A stretch of 64,000 bases of DNA from Streptomyces cinnabarinus (GTDB taxonomy: Bacteria; Actinomycetota; Actinomycetes; Streptomycetales; Streptomycetaceae), in contig NZ_CP114413.1 of the NCBI RefSeq assembly GCF_027270315.1, positions 5,518,001 through 5,582,000 on the forward strand, read 5' to 3'. Both the position numbers and the translations under genes were made by a program. The notes under the pieces were generated by a model, which made no database searches, had not been told where the DNA came from, and saw only the letters and a program-made list of their open reading frames with translations. Below, one piece after another: positions 34,868 to 46,145 of this stretch; the first letter of the stretch is position 1; every line of letters starts with the position of its first letter.

Positions 34868-34879
34868 GGTCAGTTGACC
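34868..34879. promoter_or_regulatory. Small palindrome upstream of amidohydrolase gene
   Basis: GGTCA-GT-TGACC lies 37 bases before ATG 34917. It resembles GntR/FadR-type half-sites, but is short, so it may be chance. Confidence 0.3.
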
Positions 34880-34916
34880 ACCCGGGCGTCCTACCCTTCA
34901 GAGGGTGAAGCAATTG

Positions 34917-36140
34917 ATGTCCGTAGAGTCCGAGGCCGATCTGCCGGGGGACGCCGGGGAAGCACTGCTTCCCGGCACGCTGCCCGAGTCGCTGCGTGCC
35001 GAACTCGTCGCGTTCCGTCGCGACTTGCACATGCACCCCGAGCTCGGCAACCAGGAGTTCCGTACCACCGCCGCGATCAAGGAGCGCCTTGAGCGGGCGG
35101 GTCTTGAGCCGCGGGTGCTCGCCGTCGGGACCGGCCTCGTCTGTGACATCGGCAACTGGGACGACGGGCTGCCCGCGCTCGCCCTGCGGGCCGACATCGA
35201 CGCCCTGCCCATCCCGGACGCCAAGACGGAGTGCGCGTACCGCTCGACCGTGCCGGACCGGGCCCACGCCTGCGGGCACGACGTGCACACCACCGTGGTG
35301 CTCGGTGCCGGGCTCGTCCTCGCCGACCTGCACCGCAAGGGCCTGCTGCCGCGGCCGGTGCGGCTGATCTTCCAGCCCGCCGAGGAAGTGCTGCCCGGCG
35401 GCGCCGCCGACTCCATCGAGTGCGGGGTGCTGGAGGGCGTCGGCCGGATCGTCGCCGTGCACTGCGACCCCCGGGTGGACGCCGGGAGGATCGGTATCCG
35501 CGAGGGTGCCATCACCTCCGCCTGCGACCGGCTGGAGATCGCGCTGGACGGCCCCGGCGGCCACACCGCGCGCCCCCATCTGACCACCGACCTGGTCACC
35601 GCGGTCGCCCGTGTCGTCACGGACGTGCCCGCACTGGTCGCCCGGCGCGTGGACACCCGTAGCGGACTGGCCGTGACCTGGGGCCGGATCGAGTCGGGCC
35701 ACGCCCCGAACGTCATCCCGCAGCACGCCGAGCTCTCCGGCACCGTGCGCTGCCTGGACCTCAACGCCTGGCGGCAGGCCCCCGACATCGTGGTCGCCGC
35801 GATCGACGAGGTCGCCAACCTGCACCGGGCCAAGTCCGAGATCACCTACGTCCGTGGCGTCCCGCCCGTGGTCAACGACCCCGGGATCACCGAACTCCTC
35901 CGCGACGCCATGATCGCCCGCCGCGGCCCCGAGTCCGTCGAGGGCACCGAGCAGAGCCTCGGCGGCGAGGACTTCTCCTGGTACCTGGAGCACGTCCCCG
36001 GCGCCATGGCCCGCCTCGGCGTCCGCACCCCGGGCGAGCGCACCATCCGCGATCTCCACCAGGGCGACTTCGATGTGGACGAGCACGCGATCACGGTGGG
36101 TGTGGAGCTGTTCACGGCGGCGGCCCTGATCGATCTCTGA
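34917..36140 (+). CDS. M20 family amidohydrolase (aminoacylase/IAA-amino-acid hydrolase type)
   Basis: The start is set at ATG 34917 (407 residues); GTG 34905 is possible. LRAELVAFRRDLHMHPELGNQEF begins the M20D fold. LALRADIDALPIPDAK, HACGHDVHTTVVLGAGLVL, LIFQPAEEVLPGGA and HCDPRVDAGRIG carry metal ligands and the general base Glu. DGPGGHTARPHLTTDLV is the dimerisation-domain lid, and EQSLGGEDFSWYLEHVPG carries a late metal-site Glu. It hydrolyses N-acyl or other amide conjugates in the cytosol. The substrate is unknown. It precedes the BMP lipoprotein gene by 243 bases, which contain that gene's own promoter motif. Confidence 0.9.
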   Translation: MSVESEADLPGDAGEALLPGTLPESLRAELVAFRRDLHMHPELGNQEFRTTAAIKERLERAGLEPRVLAVGTGLVCDIGNWDDGLPALALRADIDALPIPDAKTECAYRSTVPDRAHACGHDVHTTVVLGAGLVLADLHRKGLLPRPVRLIFQPAEEVLPGGAADSIECGVLEGVGRIVAVHCDPRVDAGRIGIREGAITSACDRLEIALDGPGGHTARPHLTTDLVTAVARVVTDVPALVARRVDTRSGLAVTWGRIESGHAPNVIPQHAELSGTVRCLDLNAWRQAPDIVVAAIDEVANLHRAKSEITYVRGVPPVVNDPGITELLRDAMIARRGPESVEGTEQSLGGEDFSWYLEHVPGAMARLGVRTPGERTIRDLHQGDFDVDEHAITVGVELFTAAALIDL

Positions 36141-36314
36141 TCGGACCCGTCCCGGTTGCGGCCGGAGCCGGGCGGGTGGAGTCTGGCCGCATGGCGCTCA
36201 GACATGCGCACCGATGTCCTGAAGTGCACCTTTTGGTTCCGTGGTTCACGGGGACGTAACCGGCCATCGGCACGAATGGATAACGGCCACGCGATACCCC
36301 GTTCCCAGGAGTGT

Positions 36315-36326
36315 CTACGCGCGTTA
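36315..36326. promoter_or_regulatory. Nucleoside-regulon motif, site 1
   Basis: CTACGCGCGTTA, 57 bases before ATG 36384. Sites 2-4 lie before the genes at 37675, 38899 and 50345. Near-palindromic; it probably binds a shared repressor of nucleoside uptake. Confidence 0.75.
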
Positions 36327-36383
36327 ATGTGCGCCGAACTCAGGCACCCATCGCGGGGCTTTTGGAGAATGGGGAACTTCACG

Positions 36384-37433
36384 ATGCGTCGGACATCCAA
36401 ACTGACCCGTATCGCGGTGGGGGTCGCGTCGATCGCGCTCGCCGCCACGGCGTGCGGTGGTACGAGCAGCGACAGTGACAGCAGCAGCGAGACCTCCGGC
36501 GACCTCGGGCTCGCCATCGCGTACGACATCGGCGGCAAGGGCGACCAGTCCTTCAACGATGCCGCGTACGCCGGTATGCAGAAGGCCCAGAAGGAGTTCG
36601 GCTACAAGACCGCCGACATCGAGCCCACCGAGGGTGAGACGGACGCCGACAAGGAGCAGCGTCTGGCCTCCCTCGCCAAGCAGGGCTACAACCCGGTGAT
36701 CGGCGTCGGCTTCGCCTACGGCCCCGCGATGGAGGCCGTGGCCTCGAAGTACCCGGACACCACCTTCGGCATCGTCGACTCGGTCGTCGAGGGTGACAAC
36801 GTGGCCTCCCTGGTCTTCGCCGAGGAGCAGGCGTCCTACCTCGCCGGTGTCGCCGCGGCCAAGGCCACCAAGACCAACACCGTGGGCTTCGTGGGTGGCG
36901 TGGACGTCCCGCTGATCCACAAGTTCGAGGCCGGCTACAAGCAGGGCGTGGCGGACACCAACCCCAAGGTCAAGGTCGTCTCGCAGTACCTGACCCAGAC
37001 CGCGGAGGAGGGCGGCTTCTCCAGCCCCGACAAGGGCAAGGCCGCCGCCGAGGGCCAGATCGAGAAGAAGGCGGACGTCGTCTACGCGGCCGCCGGTCTC
37101 TCCGGCCAGGGCGTGATCGAGGCCGCCGCCAAGGCGAAGGTCTGGGCGATCGGTGTCGACTCGGACCAGTACCAGCAGGAAGCGCTCTCGGCGTACAAGG
37201 ACTACATCCTCACCTCCGCCCTCAAGGACGTCGGTGGCGCGGTGTTCACCCTCGCCGAGTCCGTGCACGACGACAAGCCGCTGACCGGTGTCCAGACCTT
37301 CGACCTGAAGGTGGACGGCGTCGGCCTCGCGGAGAGCAACCCGAAGATGGCCGAGATCCCGGGTCTGACGGACGCCGTGGCCAAGGCCAAGGAAGCCATC
37401 GTCGCGGGCGACATCAAGGTCAACACGGAGTAA
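36384..37433 (+). CDS. BMP/PnrA family nucleoside-binding lipoprotein 1
   Basis: A 349-residue lipoprotein; GGGGAA lies 7 bases before ATG 36384. The signal peptide ends in a lipobox (ALAATAC). The mature part has BMP motifs: LAIAYDIGGKGDQSFNDAAYAG, DTTFGIVDSVVE, ASYLAGVAAAKATKTNTVGFVGGVDVPLIHKFEAGY, and VVYAAAGLSGQGVIEAA. BMP proteins bind purine nucleosides for ABC uptake. It is nearly identical in layout to the protein at 37675, so the locus has duplicated receptors. A 17-bp terminator hairpin follows, so it is probably transcribed alone from its own motif-bearing promoter. Confidence 0.93.
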   Translation: MRRTSKLTRIAVGVASIALAATACGGTSSDSDSSSETSGDLGLAIAYDIGGKGDQSFNDAAYAGMQKAQKEFGYKTADIEPTEGETDADKEQRLASLAKQGYNPVIGVGFAYGPAMEAVASKYPDTTFGIVDSVVEGDNVASLVFAEEQASYLAGVAAAKATKTNTVGFVGGVDVPLIHKFEAGYKQGVADTNPKVKVVSQYLTQTAEEGGFSSPDKGKAAAEGQIEKKADVVYAAAGLSGQGVIEAAAKAKVWAIGVDSDQYQQEALSAYKDYILTSALKDVGGAVFTLAESVHDDKPLTGVQTFDLKVDGVGLAESNPKMAEIPGLTDAVAKAKEAIVAGDIKVNTE

Positions 37434-37472
37434 CCGTCAGCGCCCGATCGGGCTAATCGCGTCAAATCGCCT

Positions 37473-37507
37473 GAAGCGGGCGGGTGTCCAGGACACCCGC
37501 CCGCTTC
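37473..37507. terminator. Terminator between BMP genes, 17-bp perfect stem
   Basis: Arms 37473-37489 and 37491-37507 are perfectly complementary with a minimal loop. It isolates lipoprotein gene 1 from gene 2. Confidence 0.85.
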
Positions 37508-37588
37508 TGCGTTCGATTCGAGCTTGCGGCGAAGTGGCGTTGAGCACGGCCGGATAACAAGGTGGACAGAAGGGGTTTTCAGGCAGGT

Positions 37589-37600
37589 CTACGCGCGTTA
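37589..37600. promoter_or_regulatory. Nucleoside-regulon motif, site 2
   Basis: CTACGCGCGTTA, identical to site 1, followed by the same AAT. It is 74 bases before ATG 37675. GGATAAC lies 36-42 bases upstream here and 42-48 bases upstream of site 1. Confidence 0.75.
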
Positions 37601-37674
37601 ATCTGCGGCGAAGCCCAGCGCCGATGCTGTGAAGCGATAACCGTCCGGCGCTTGTACCACTAGGAGCACCTCAC

Positions 37675-38724
37675 ATGCGCCGGATTTCCCGGATCACGGT
37701 CGCAGGCGCAGCGACCGCCTCTCTGGCCCTCGCGCTCTCCGCCTGTGGCGGCACCTCGACCGAGAGCGGCTCGTCCGACTCCAAGGGCGACAAGGGCCTG
37801 GCCATCGCGTACGACGTCGGCGGCAAGGGCGACCAGTCCTTCAACGACGCCGCGTTCGCGGGCCTGGAGCAGGCGAAGAAGGAGTTCGGCTACGAGACGC
37901 AGGATGTCGAGCCCACCGAGGGCGAGACCGACGCGGACAAGCAGCAGCGTCTCGAGTCGCTGGCCAAGCAGGGCTACAACCCGGTCGTGGGTGTCGGCTA
38001 CGCCTACGCCGCCGCCGTCAAGGGCGCCGCGGAGAAGTTCCCGGACACCACCTTCGGCATCGTGGACGACTCCACCGTCGAGTCGAAGAACGTGGCCGAC
38101 CTGGTCTTCTCCGAGGAGGAGGCCTCCTACCTCGCCGGTGTCGCCGCCGCCAAGAGCACCAAGACCAATACCGTGGGCTTCGTGGGCGGCGTGGACATCC
38201 CGCTGATCCACAAGTTCCAGGCCGGCTTCGAGCAGGGCGTCAAGGACACCAACCCCAAGGCGAAGGTCCTCTCCCAGTACCTCACGCAGACCGCGGAGGA
38301 GGGTGGCTTCTCCAGCCCTGACAAGGGCAAGACGGCCGCCGAGGGCCAGATCGAGAAGAAGGCGGACGTCGTCTACGCGGCCGCCGGTCTCTCCGGCCAG
38401 GGCGTGATCGAGGCCGCCGCCGCCAACAAGGTGTGGGCCATCGGTGTCGACTCCGACCAGTACAGCCAGGAAGCCCTCGCCAAGTACAAGGACTCGATCC
38501 TCACGTCGGCGATGAAGGACGTCGCCAAGGCGGTGTACAACCTGGCGAAGTCGGTCGAGGACGGGAAGCCCGAGACCGGTATCGTTCGTGGCGATCTGAA
38601 GAGCGGCGAGGTGAGCCTCGCGAACTCCAACCCGAAGTTCGCCGACAACGCCGAGCTCCAGGCAGCCATCGAGACGGCCAAGGAGAAGATCATCAACGGC
38701 GAGATCAAGGTCAAGAGCAGCTGA
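37675..38724 (+). CDS. BMP/PnrA family nucleoside-binding lipoprotein 2
   Basis: A 349-residue lipoprotein with AGGAG 9 bases before ATG 37675. The lipobox is in LALSACGG. BMP motifs match lipoprotein 1 nearly word for word (LAIAYDVGGKGDQSFNDAAFAG, VGFVGGVDIPLIHKFQAGFEQG, VVYAAAGLSGQGVIEAAA), while signal peptide, linker and C-terminus differ. It lies just upstream of the ABC ATPase and permeases, so it is probably the main receptor for this importer, with lipoprotein 1 extending substrate range. A hairpin at 38775-38819 separates it from the ATPase gene. Confidence 0.93.
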   Translation: MRRISRITVAGAATASLALALSACGGTSTESGSSDSKGDKGLAIAYDVGGKGDQSFNDAAFAGLEQAKKEFGYETQDVEPTEGETDADKQQRLESLAKQGYNPVVGVGYAYAAAVKGAAEKFPDTTFGIVDDSTVESKNVADLVFSEEEASYLAGVAAAKSTKTNTVGFVGGVDIPLIHKFQAGFEQGVKDTNPKAKVLSQYLTQTAEEGGFSSPDKGKTAAEGQIEKKADVVYAAAGLSGQGVIEAAAANKVWAIGVDSDQYSQEALAKYKDSILTSAMKDVAKAVYNLAKSVEDGKPETGIVRGDLKSGEVSLANSNPKFADNAELQAAIETAKEKIINGEIKVKSS

Positions 38725-38774
38725 ACAGCAACACCCTGAGCAGCGTGTAACCGCGGGGTCGTCGCGGTCGCTCG

Positions 38775-38819
38775 ACGGGGTACGGGGCCTCCTGAAAAGG
38801 AGACTTCCCCGTGCCCCGT
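38775..38819. terminator. Hairpin between lipoprotein 2 and ABC genes
   Basis: Arms 38775-38787 and 38807-38819 pair over 13 bp with one G-U pair; an inner CTCC/GGAG extends the stem. It likely ends the lipoprotein transcript. Confidence 0.7.
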
Positions 38820-38858
38820 TGTCAGCGATCCGTCACCCCTTTGTATGCCGTAGGGGCG

Positions 38859-38870
38859 CTACGCGCGTAG
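38859..38870. promoter_or_regulatory. Nucleoside-regulon motif, site 3
   Basis: CTACGCGCGTAG, a perfect 12-bp palindrome, 28 bases before the presumed ATC start and 15 bases before its AGGAG. Predicted operator for the ABC-cdd operon. Confidence 0.8.
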
Positions 38871-38898
38871 ACGACCCCCGTCCCCAGGAGAGTGCGCC

Positions 38899-40514
<1,616 letters not shown>

Positions 40515-40515
<1 letters not shown>

Positions 40516-41639
40516 TGAAGAAGTTCGACAAGGAGCGCGTGCTCCTCGCGGTGGCCGGACCGGTCATCGCGCTCGCCGTGGCCTTCGCGCTGAGCTCGAT
40601 CGTGCTCATCGCCTCGGGCAAGAACCCGGTCGAGCCGTACACCCTGATGTTCGAGCAGGCCACGTACTCCGACATCCAGGTGCTGATCGTCAACCAGGCC
40701 TCGATGTACTACATCGCGGCCCTCGCGGTGGCCATCGGCTTCCGGATGAACCTGTTCAACATCGGCGTGGACGGCCAGTACCAGCTCGCCGCCATGATGA
40801 CCGCGATCGTCGGCGCGCACGCGAACCTCCCGGCCGTGCTCCAGGTCCCGCTGCTGCTGCTGACTGCCCTGTGCACCGGCGCCTTCTGGTCCGGCATCGC
40901 CGGTGTCCTGAAGGTCACCCGGGGTGTCAGCGAGGTCGTCTCGACGATCATGCTCAACGCGATCGCGACCTCCGTCATCGCCTATCTGTGGCTGCCCGAC
41001 GTCTTCGGTGTGAAGGTCGGCAACAACAACACCACCGGCGAGATGCACGAGTCCGGCTGGATCCCCGGCTTCGACATGGGCGACGCCGGCGAGATCTACG
41101 GCCTGGTCCTGCTCGCCGCGCTGCTCGGCATCGGCTACTGGATCGTCCTCAACCGCACCCGGTTCGGCTTCGACCTGCGCGCCTCCGGCGCCTCCGAGTC
41201 GGCCGCGGCGGCCAGCGGTGTCGACCCCAAGCGGATGGTCCTCACCGCCATGCTGATCTCCGGCGCGATCGCGGGCCTCGCCGGCCTGCCGATCCTGCTC
41301 GGCGACACTCACACCTACAGCCTGAACTTCCCCACCGGCATCGGCTTCCTCGGCATCGGGATCGCCCTGCTCGGCCGTAACAGCCCGGTCGGCATCGCCT
41401 TCGCCGCCCTGCTGTGGGCCTGGCTCGACAAGGCCTCGCCCGAGCTGGACTTCCACGACTACGACAAGGAGATCGCGGTCATCATGCAGGGCCTGATCGT
41501 GCTCTCCGTCGTCATCTCCTACGAGGCCGTCCGCGAGTGGGGCCTGCGTCGCCAGCAGCGCCGGGTCGGCGCGGAGCTCGCCGCCGGGCATGTGCTCGGC
41601 GCCGACAACAACACTTCGAAGGAGGTGGCCGGCCGATGA
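40515..41639 (+). CDS. Nucleoside ABC importer permease 1
   Basis: A 374-residue membrane protein whose ATG overlaps the ATPase stop. It has about eight to ten hydrophobic segments. MYYIAALAVAIGFRMNLFNIGVDGQYQLAAMMTA is the conserved BPD_transp_2 segment, and RGVSEVVSTIMLNAIATSVIAYLW is the cytoplasmic coupling region of this family. It forms the membrane channel with the permease encoded next. Substrates are nucleosides, judged from the BMP receptors and salvage enzymes in the same operon. Translationally coupled on both sides (ATGA with the next gene). Confidence 0.92.
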
Positions 41640-42913
41640 CCACCCCGCAGACCTCAGCGGTCGACGTCAACCAGCCCACGCTGCAGCCCACGGCGCCCAC
41701 CGGCCGCCGTATGTCGTGGCCCGTCCTGCTGCTGGTCATCGCCGGAGCCCTGGCGCTGACCTCCATCGTCCGCATCATCACCGGCGCCGACGGCATCACC
41801 AACGTCAGCCAGATGTCCACCGCGCTCCAGCTCGCCGTGCCGATCGGCCTCGCGGGTCTCGGCGGTCTGTGGGCCGAGCGGGCGGGCGTCGTCAACATCG
41901 GCCTCGAAGGCATGATGATCCTCGGCACCTGGTTCGGCGCCTGGGCCGGTTTCCAGTGGGGCCCCTGGACCGGTGTCGTGGTCGGCATCATCGGCGGCTG
42001 CATCGGCGGCATCCTGCACGCGATCGCGACCATCACCTTCAACGTCAACCACATCGTCTCCGGTGTGGCGATCAACATCCTCGCCCTCGGCGTCACCCGC
42101 TACCTCGCGCCCCTCGCCTTCGTGGGTCACGCGGGCGGCTCCGCCAAGCAGTCCCCGGCGGTCGACTCGCTCGGCCACTTCACCGTGCCGGGTCTGTCCG
42201 ACTGGCTCCGGGACCTCAACAACGAGGGCTGGTTCTTCATCTCGGACGTCGCCGGTCTGCTCGGCGGTCTGATCACCAACGTCTCCTGGCTGACCCTGAT
42301 CGCGATCGCGCTGATCCCGGCCACCTGGTGGATCCTGTGGCGGACGGCCTTCGGTCTGCGGCTGCGCTCCTGCGGTGAGAACCCGGTCGCGGCCGAGTCC
42401 CTCGGTGTGAACGTCTACAAGTACAAGTACCTGGCGGTCATCATCTCCGGTGGCCTGGCCGGTCTCGGTGGTGTCTTCCTCTCCATCGTGGCCAACCCCT
42501 TCTACCTTGAGGGCCAGGTCTCGGGACGCGGTTACATCGGCCTCGCGGCGATGATCTTCGGCAACTGGATGCCGGGCGGCCTCGCCCTCGGCGCCGGTCT
42601 GTTCGGCTACACCGACAGCCTCAACCTGCGCGGCGGCTCGGAGAACGTCCACGCCCTGCTGCTGCTCGGCGCGCTGCTGCTGATCATCGGCGCGATCTGG
42701 CTGGTGGTTCGGAAGAAGTACGCCTCCTCGACGATCACCGCGGTCATCGGTGCCCTGGTGTTCGCCTGGTACGCCACGACCAACGAGGTCCCGAACCAGG
42801 TCGTCTCGGCCACGCCGTACGTGATCACGCTGATCGTCCTCGCCCTGTCGGCCCAGCGCCTGCGGATGCCGAAGGCGGACGGTCTGCCGTACCGGAAGGG
42901 TCAGGGCAAGTGA
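41636..42913 (+). CDS. Nucleoside ABC importer permease 2
   Basis: A 425-residue membrane protein from ATG 41636, overlapping the previous stop (ATGA), with GGAGGTGG upstream. VPIGLAGLGGLWAERAGVVNIGLEGMMILGTWF is the family hallmark, and FNVNHIVSGVAINILALGVTRYL and AFGLRLRSCGENPVAAESLGVNVYKYKYLAVIISGGLAGLGGVFLS follow. It pairs with permease 1 as a heterodimeric channel. It carries an extra pair of C-terminal membrane segments compared with short homologues. Its TGA overlaps the GTG of the cytidine deaminase, tying uptake directly to salvage. Confidence 0.92.
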   Translation: MTTPQTSAVDVNQPTLQPTAPTGRRMSWPVLLLVIAGALALTSIVRIITGADGITNVSQMSTALQLAVPIGLAGLGGLWAERAGVVNIGLEGMMILGTWFGAWAGFQWGPWTGVVVGIIGGCIGGILHAIATITFNVNHIVSGVAINILALGVTRYLAPLAFVGHAGGSAKQSPAVDSLGHFTVPGLSDWLRDLNNEGWFFISDVAGLLGGLITNVSWLTLIAIALIPATWWILWRTAFGLRLRSCGENPVAAESLGVNVYKYKYLAVIISGGLAGLGGVFLSIVANPFYLEGQVSGRGYIGLAAMIFGNWMPGGLALGAGLFGYTDSLNLRGGSENVHALLLLGALLLIIGAIWLVVRKKYASSTITAVIGALVFAWYATTNEVPNQVVSATPYVITLIVLALSAQRLRMPKADGLPYRKGQGK

Positions 42914-43305
42914 CGCCCGCGGTCGACTGGGACGCCCTGCGGGAGGTGGCGCGGGAGGCGATGAGCCACGCCTACGCCCCCTACTCGGGCTTCCCGGTCG
43001 GCGTCGCGGCCCTGGTCGACGACGGTCGCACGGTCTCCGGCTGCAACGTGGAGAACGCCTCCTACGGCCTCGGCCTGTGCGCCGAGTGCGGGATGGTCTC
43101 GGAGCTCCAGCGCACCGGCGGCGGGCGTCTGACGCACTTCACCTGCGTGAACGGCAGGGGCGAGATCCTCGTCCCGTGCGGCCGCTGCCGACAGCTGCTG
43201 TACGAGTTCGGCGGAGCGGAACTCCTGCTGGAGACCCCGGCGGGGATCCTCCCCCTCTCGGAGATGCTGCCCCAGGCCTTCGGCCCGGACCATCTCGCCA
43301 AGTAA
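42910..43305 (+). CDS. cdd: Cytidine deaminase
   Basis: A 131-residue enzyme starting at GTG 42910, overlapping the permease stop (GTGA). The zinc-site motifs are intact: CNVENASYGLGLCAECGMVSEL with the catalytic Glu in CAEC, and EILVPCGRCRQLLYEFGG with the two remaining Cys ligands. It is the homotetrameric short type and deaminates cytidine and deoxycytidine to uridine and deoxyuridine in the cytosol. Co-translation with the nucleoside importer means imported pyrimidine nucleosides are immediately salvaged. A strong terminator hairpin follows at 43314. Confidence 0.95.
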   Translation: MTPAVDWDALREVAREAMSHAYAPYSGFPVGVAALVDDGRTVSGCNVENASYGLGLCAECGMVSELQRTGGGRLTHFTCVNGRGEILVPCGRCRQLLYEFGGAELLLETPAGILPLSEMLPQAFGPDHLAK

Positions 43306-43313
43306 CTCCCGTG

Positions 43314-43343
43314 CGGCCCCTCTGAACCGCTTCAGAGGGGCCG
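43314..43343. terminator. Terminator between cdd and deoA
   Basis: Arms 43314-43326 and 43331-43343 form a 13-bp perfect stem with a CCGC loop and a downstream CACTTTCTT tract. Readthrough would be needed for deoA from the upstream operon; otherwise deoA has its own promoter. Confidence 0.8.
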
Positions 43344-43375
43344 TGCACTTTCTTGAGAACGTCGGAAGGAAAGTC

Positions 43376-44659
<1,284 letters not shown>

Positions 44660-44671
44660 CCCGCGAGAACA

Positions 44672-44697
44672 GGGGCCGGACCTTCGGGTTCGGCCCC
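44672..44697. terminator. Bidirectional terminator after deoA (UUCG loop)
   Basis: An 11-bp stem with one G-U pair closed by TTCG, followed by TTT. It lies between deoA and the convergent AEC transporter gene. Confidence 0.85.
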
Positions 44698-44716
44698 TTT
44701 CGCATACCGGCCGCCC

Positions 44717-45637
44717 TCAGCCGAGCAGCGCCGCCACGACCACCAGCACCGGCACCGAGATCACCGTCGACACCAGGATCGAGTCCCGGGCCAGCCGCTC
44801 GCCCACCCCGTAGGCCGATGCGTACGTGTAGAGGTTCTGCGCGGCGGGCAGTGCCGAGGTCACCACCACGTCCAGCAGGGGAGCGCCCCGCAGGCCGAAG
44901 ACTCCCGCCGCCAGTGCCCAGGCGACCGCGGGCTGACCCAGGGACTTGAGGGCGACCGAGAGCAGGACCGGACCTCGGTCCGGGCCGCGGCCGGGGAGCG
45001 TGCTGCCGCACAGGGAGATGCCGAAGGCCAGCAGGACCGCCGGGACCGACATGTTGCCGATGAGGGTGAGCGGGTCGAGGACGGGGGCGGGGATGCTGAG
45101 GCCCGTCGCCGAGACCGCCACGCCGGACAGGGAACCCACCGCGATCGGGTTGCGCAGCGGAGTGAGGAGCCGTCGCCACAGCGGGCCCTTGTCGCCCTCG
45201 CCGGAGAGGTCCAGGACCGTCACCGCGGCCGGGGCGACCAGGACGAGCTGGAAGAGCAGCACCGGGGCCACCAGCGATGCGTCACCGAGGACGTACACCG
45301 CGATCGGGATGCCGAGGTTGCCGGAGTTGACGTAGCTGGAGCACAGGGCGCCGATGGTCGTGTAGCCGACGCTCCAGCGGCGGGTGACGGCCACCGCGAT
45401 GAAGACCCCCGCCATGGCCGCCGTGCTCAGGGCCGTGACCAGCAGGCGGCTGGAGAAGATCACCGAGAGGTCGGTGTCGGCGAGGGTGGTGAAGAGCAGG
45501 GCGGGGGAGGCCACATGGAAGGCCAGCTTCGTCAGGACCTCACGGCCGTGCTCCCCGAGATGGCCGCGGCGGCCGATGACGTACCCGGCCACGATCACCA
45601 CCGCGATGACCGCGAAGCCCGTCAGCACCCCCTGCAC
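44717..45637 (-). CDS. AEC (auxin efflux carrier) family transporter
   Basis: A 306-residue membrane protein from GTG 45637 with GAGGAGG upstream. It has about ten hydrophobic segments in two halves. Family motifs include KLAFHVASPALLFTTLAD near the N-terminus, YVNSGNLGIPIAVYVLGDASLVAPVLLFQ in the middle and SALPAAQNLYTYASAYGVG in the second half. Bacterial AEC proteins move malate, malonate or other small acids. The substrate is unknown here. It faces deoA across a shared terminator and is divergent from the STAS protein gene. Confidence 0.88.
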   Translation of the reverse strand: MQGVLTGFAVIAVVIVAGYVIGRRGHLGEHGREVLTKLAFHVASPALLFTTLADTDLSVIFSSRLLVTALSTAAMAGVFIAVAVTRRWSVGYTTIGALCSSYVNSGNLGIPIAVYVLGDASLVAPVLLFQLVLVAPAAVTVLDLSGEGDKGPLWRRLLTPLRNPIAVGSLSGVAVSATGLSIPAPVLDPLTLIGNMSVPAVLLAFGISLCGSTLPGRGPDRGPVLLSVALKSLGQPAVAWALAAGVFGLRGAPLLDVVVTSALPAAQNLYTYASAYGVGERLARDSILVSTVISVPVLVVVAALLG

Positions 45638-45758
45638 GGCACCTCCTCGGCGCGACGGTGGCCGTGGGGTATCGCGGGAGGCGCTGATTCATGGGGCATA
45701 CACCCAACCCTCCGGGGCAGGCGGGACCCAGGTCAATGTGATCCTCGGCGGGCCTGCG

Positions 45759-46145
45759 ATGAGTTCCGCGGGTCCGCCCGGTCTACCGGACGTGGACGCC
45801 ATGACACCCGCTGTACTCGTACTGGCCGGCCCCGTCACCAAGGACGAGGTGACAGGGCTCTGCGACGACGTGCGCGCGCTGCTGGAGGAGTCCGGCGCCG
45901 GGGTCGTGGTCTGCGATGTCGGAGGGCTCGGGCCACCGGGCCTCGGCGCCGTCGACCTGCTGGCCCGGCTCCAGCTGGCCGCGCGGCGCTGCGGCGGCCG
46001 GATACGCCTGCGCGACCCCGACCCCGGCCTACATGCCCTTCTCGACCTGGTCGGTCTCCGCTTCGAGCTGGAGGGGCAGATCGAACAGCGGGAACCAGCG
46101 CTTGGTGTCGAGGAAGCAGTGGAACCCGGTGATCCGGCCGTCTGA
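45759..46145 (+). CDS. STAS domain protein
   Basis: A 128-residue protein from ATG 45759 (ATG 45801 would remove 14 residues). LVLAGPVTKDEVTGLCDDVRALLEESGAGVVVCDVGGLGPPGLGAVDLLARLQLAARRCGG has the beta-alpha pattern of STAS/anti-anti-sigma domains. The usual phosphorylatable Ser is not at a standard D-S motif (VCDVGGLG instead), so regulation by phosphorylation is doubtful. The final 39 residues are encoded antisense to the end of the ECF sigma gene at 46029, giving a 117-base tail-to-tail overlap. That stretch looks unstructured, so the functional part ends near LRFELEGQ. Confidence 0.65.
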   Translation: MSSAGPPGLPDVDAMTPAVLVLAGPVTKDEVTGLCDDVRALLEESGAGVVVCDVGGLGPPGLGAVDLLARLQLAARRCGGRIRLRDPDPGLHALLDLVGLRFELEGQIEQREPALGVEEAVEPGDPAV

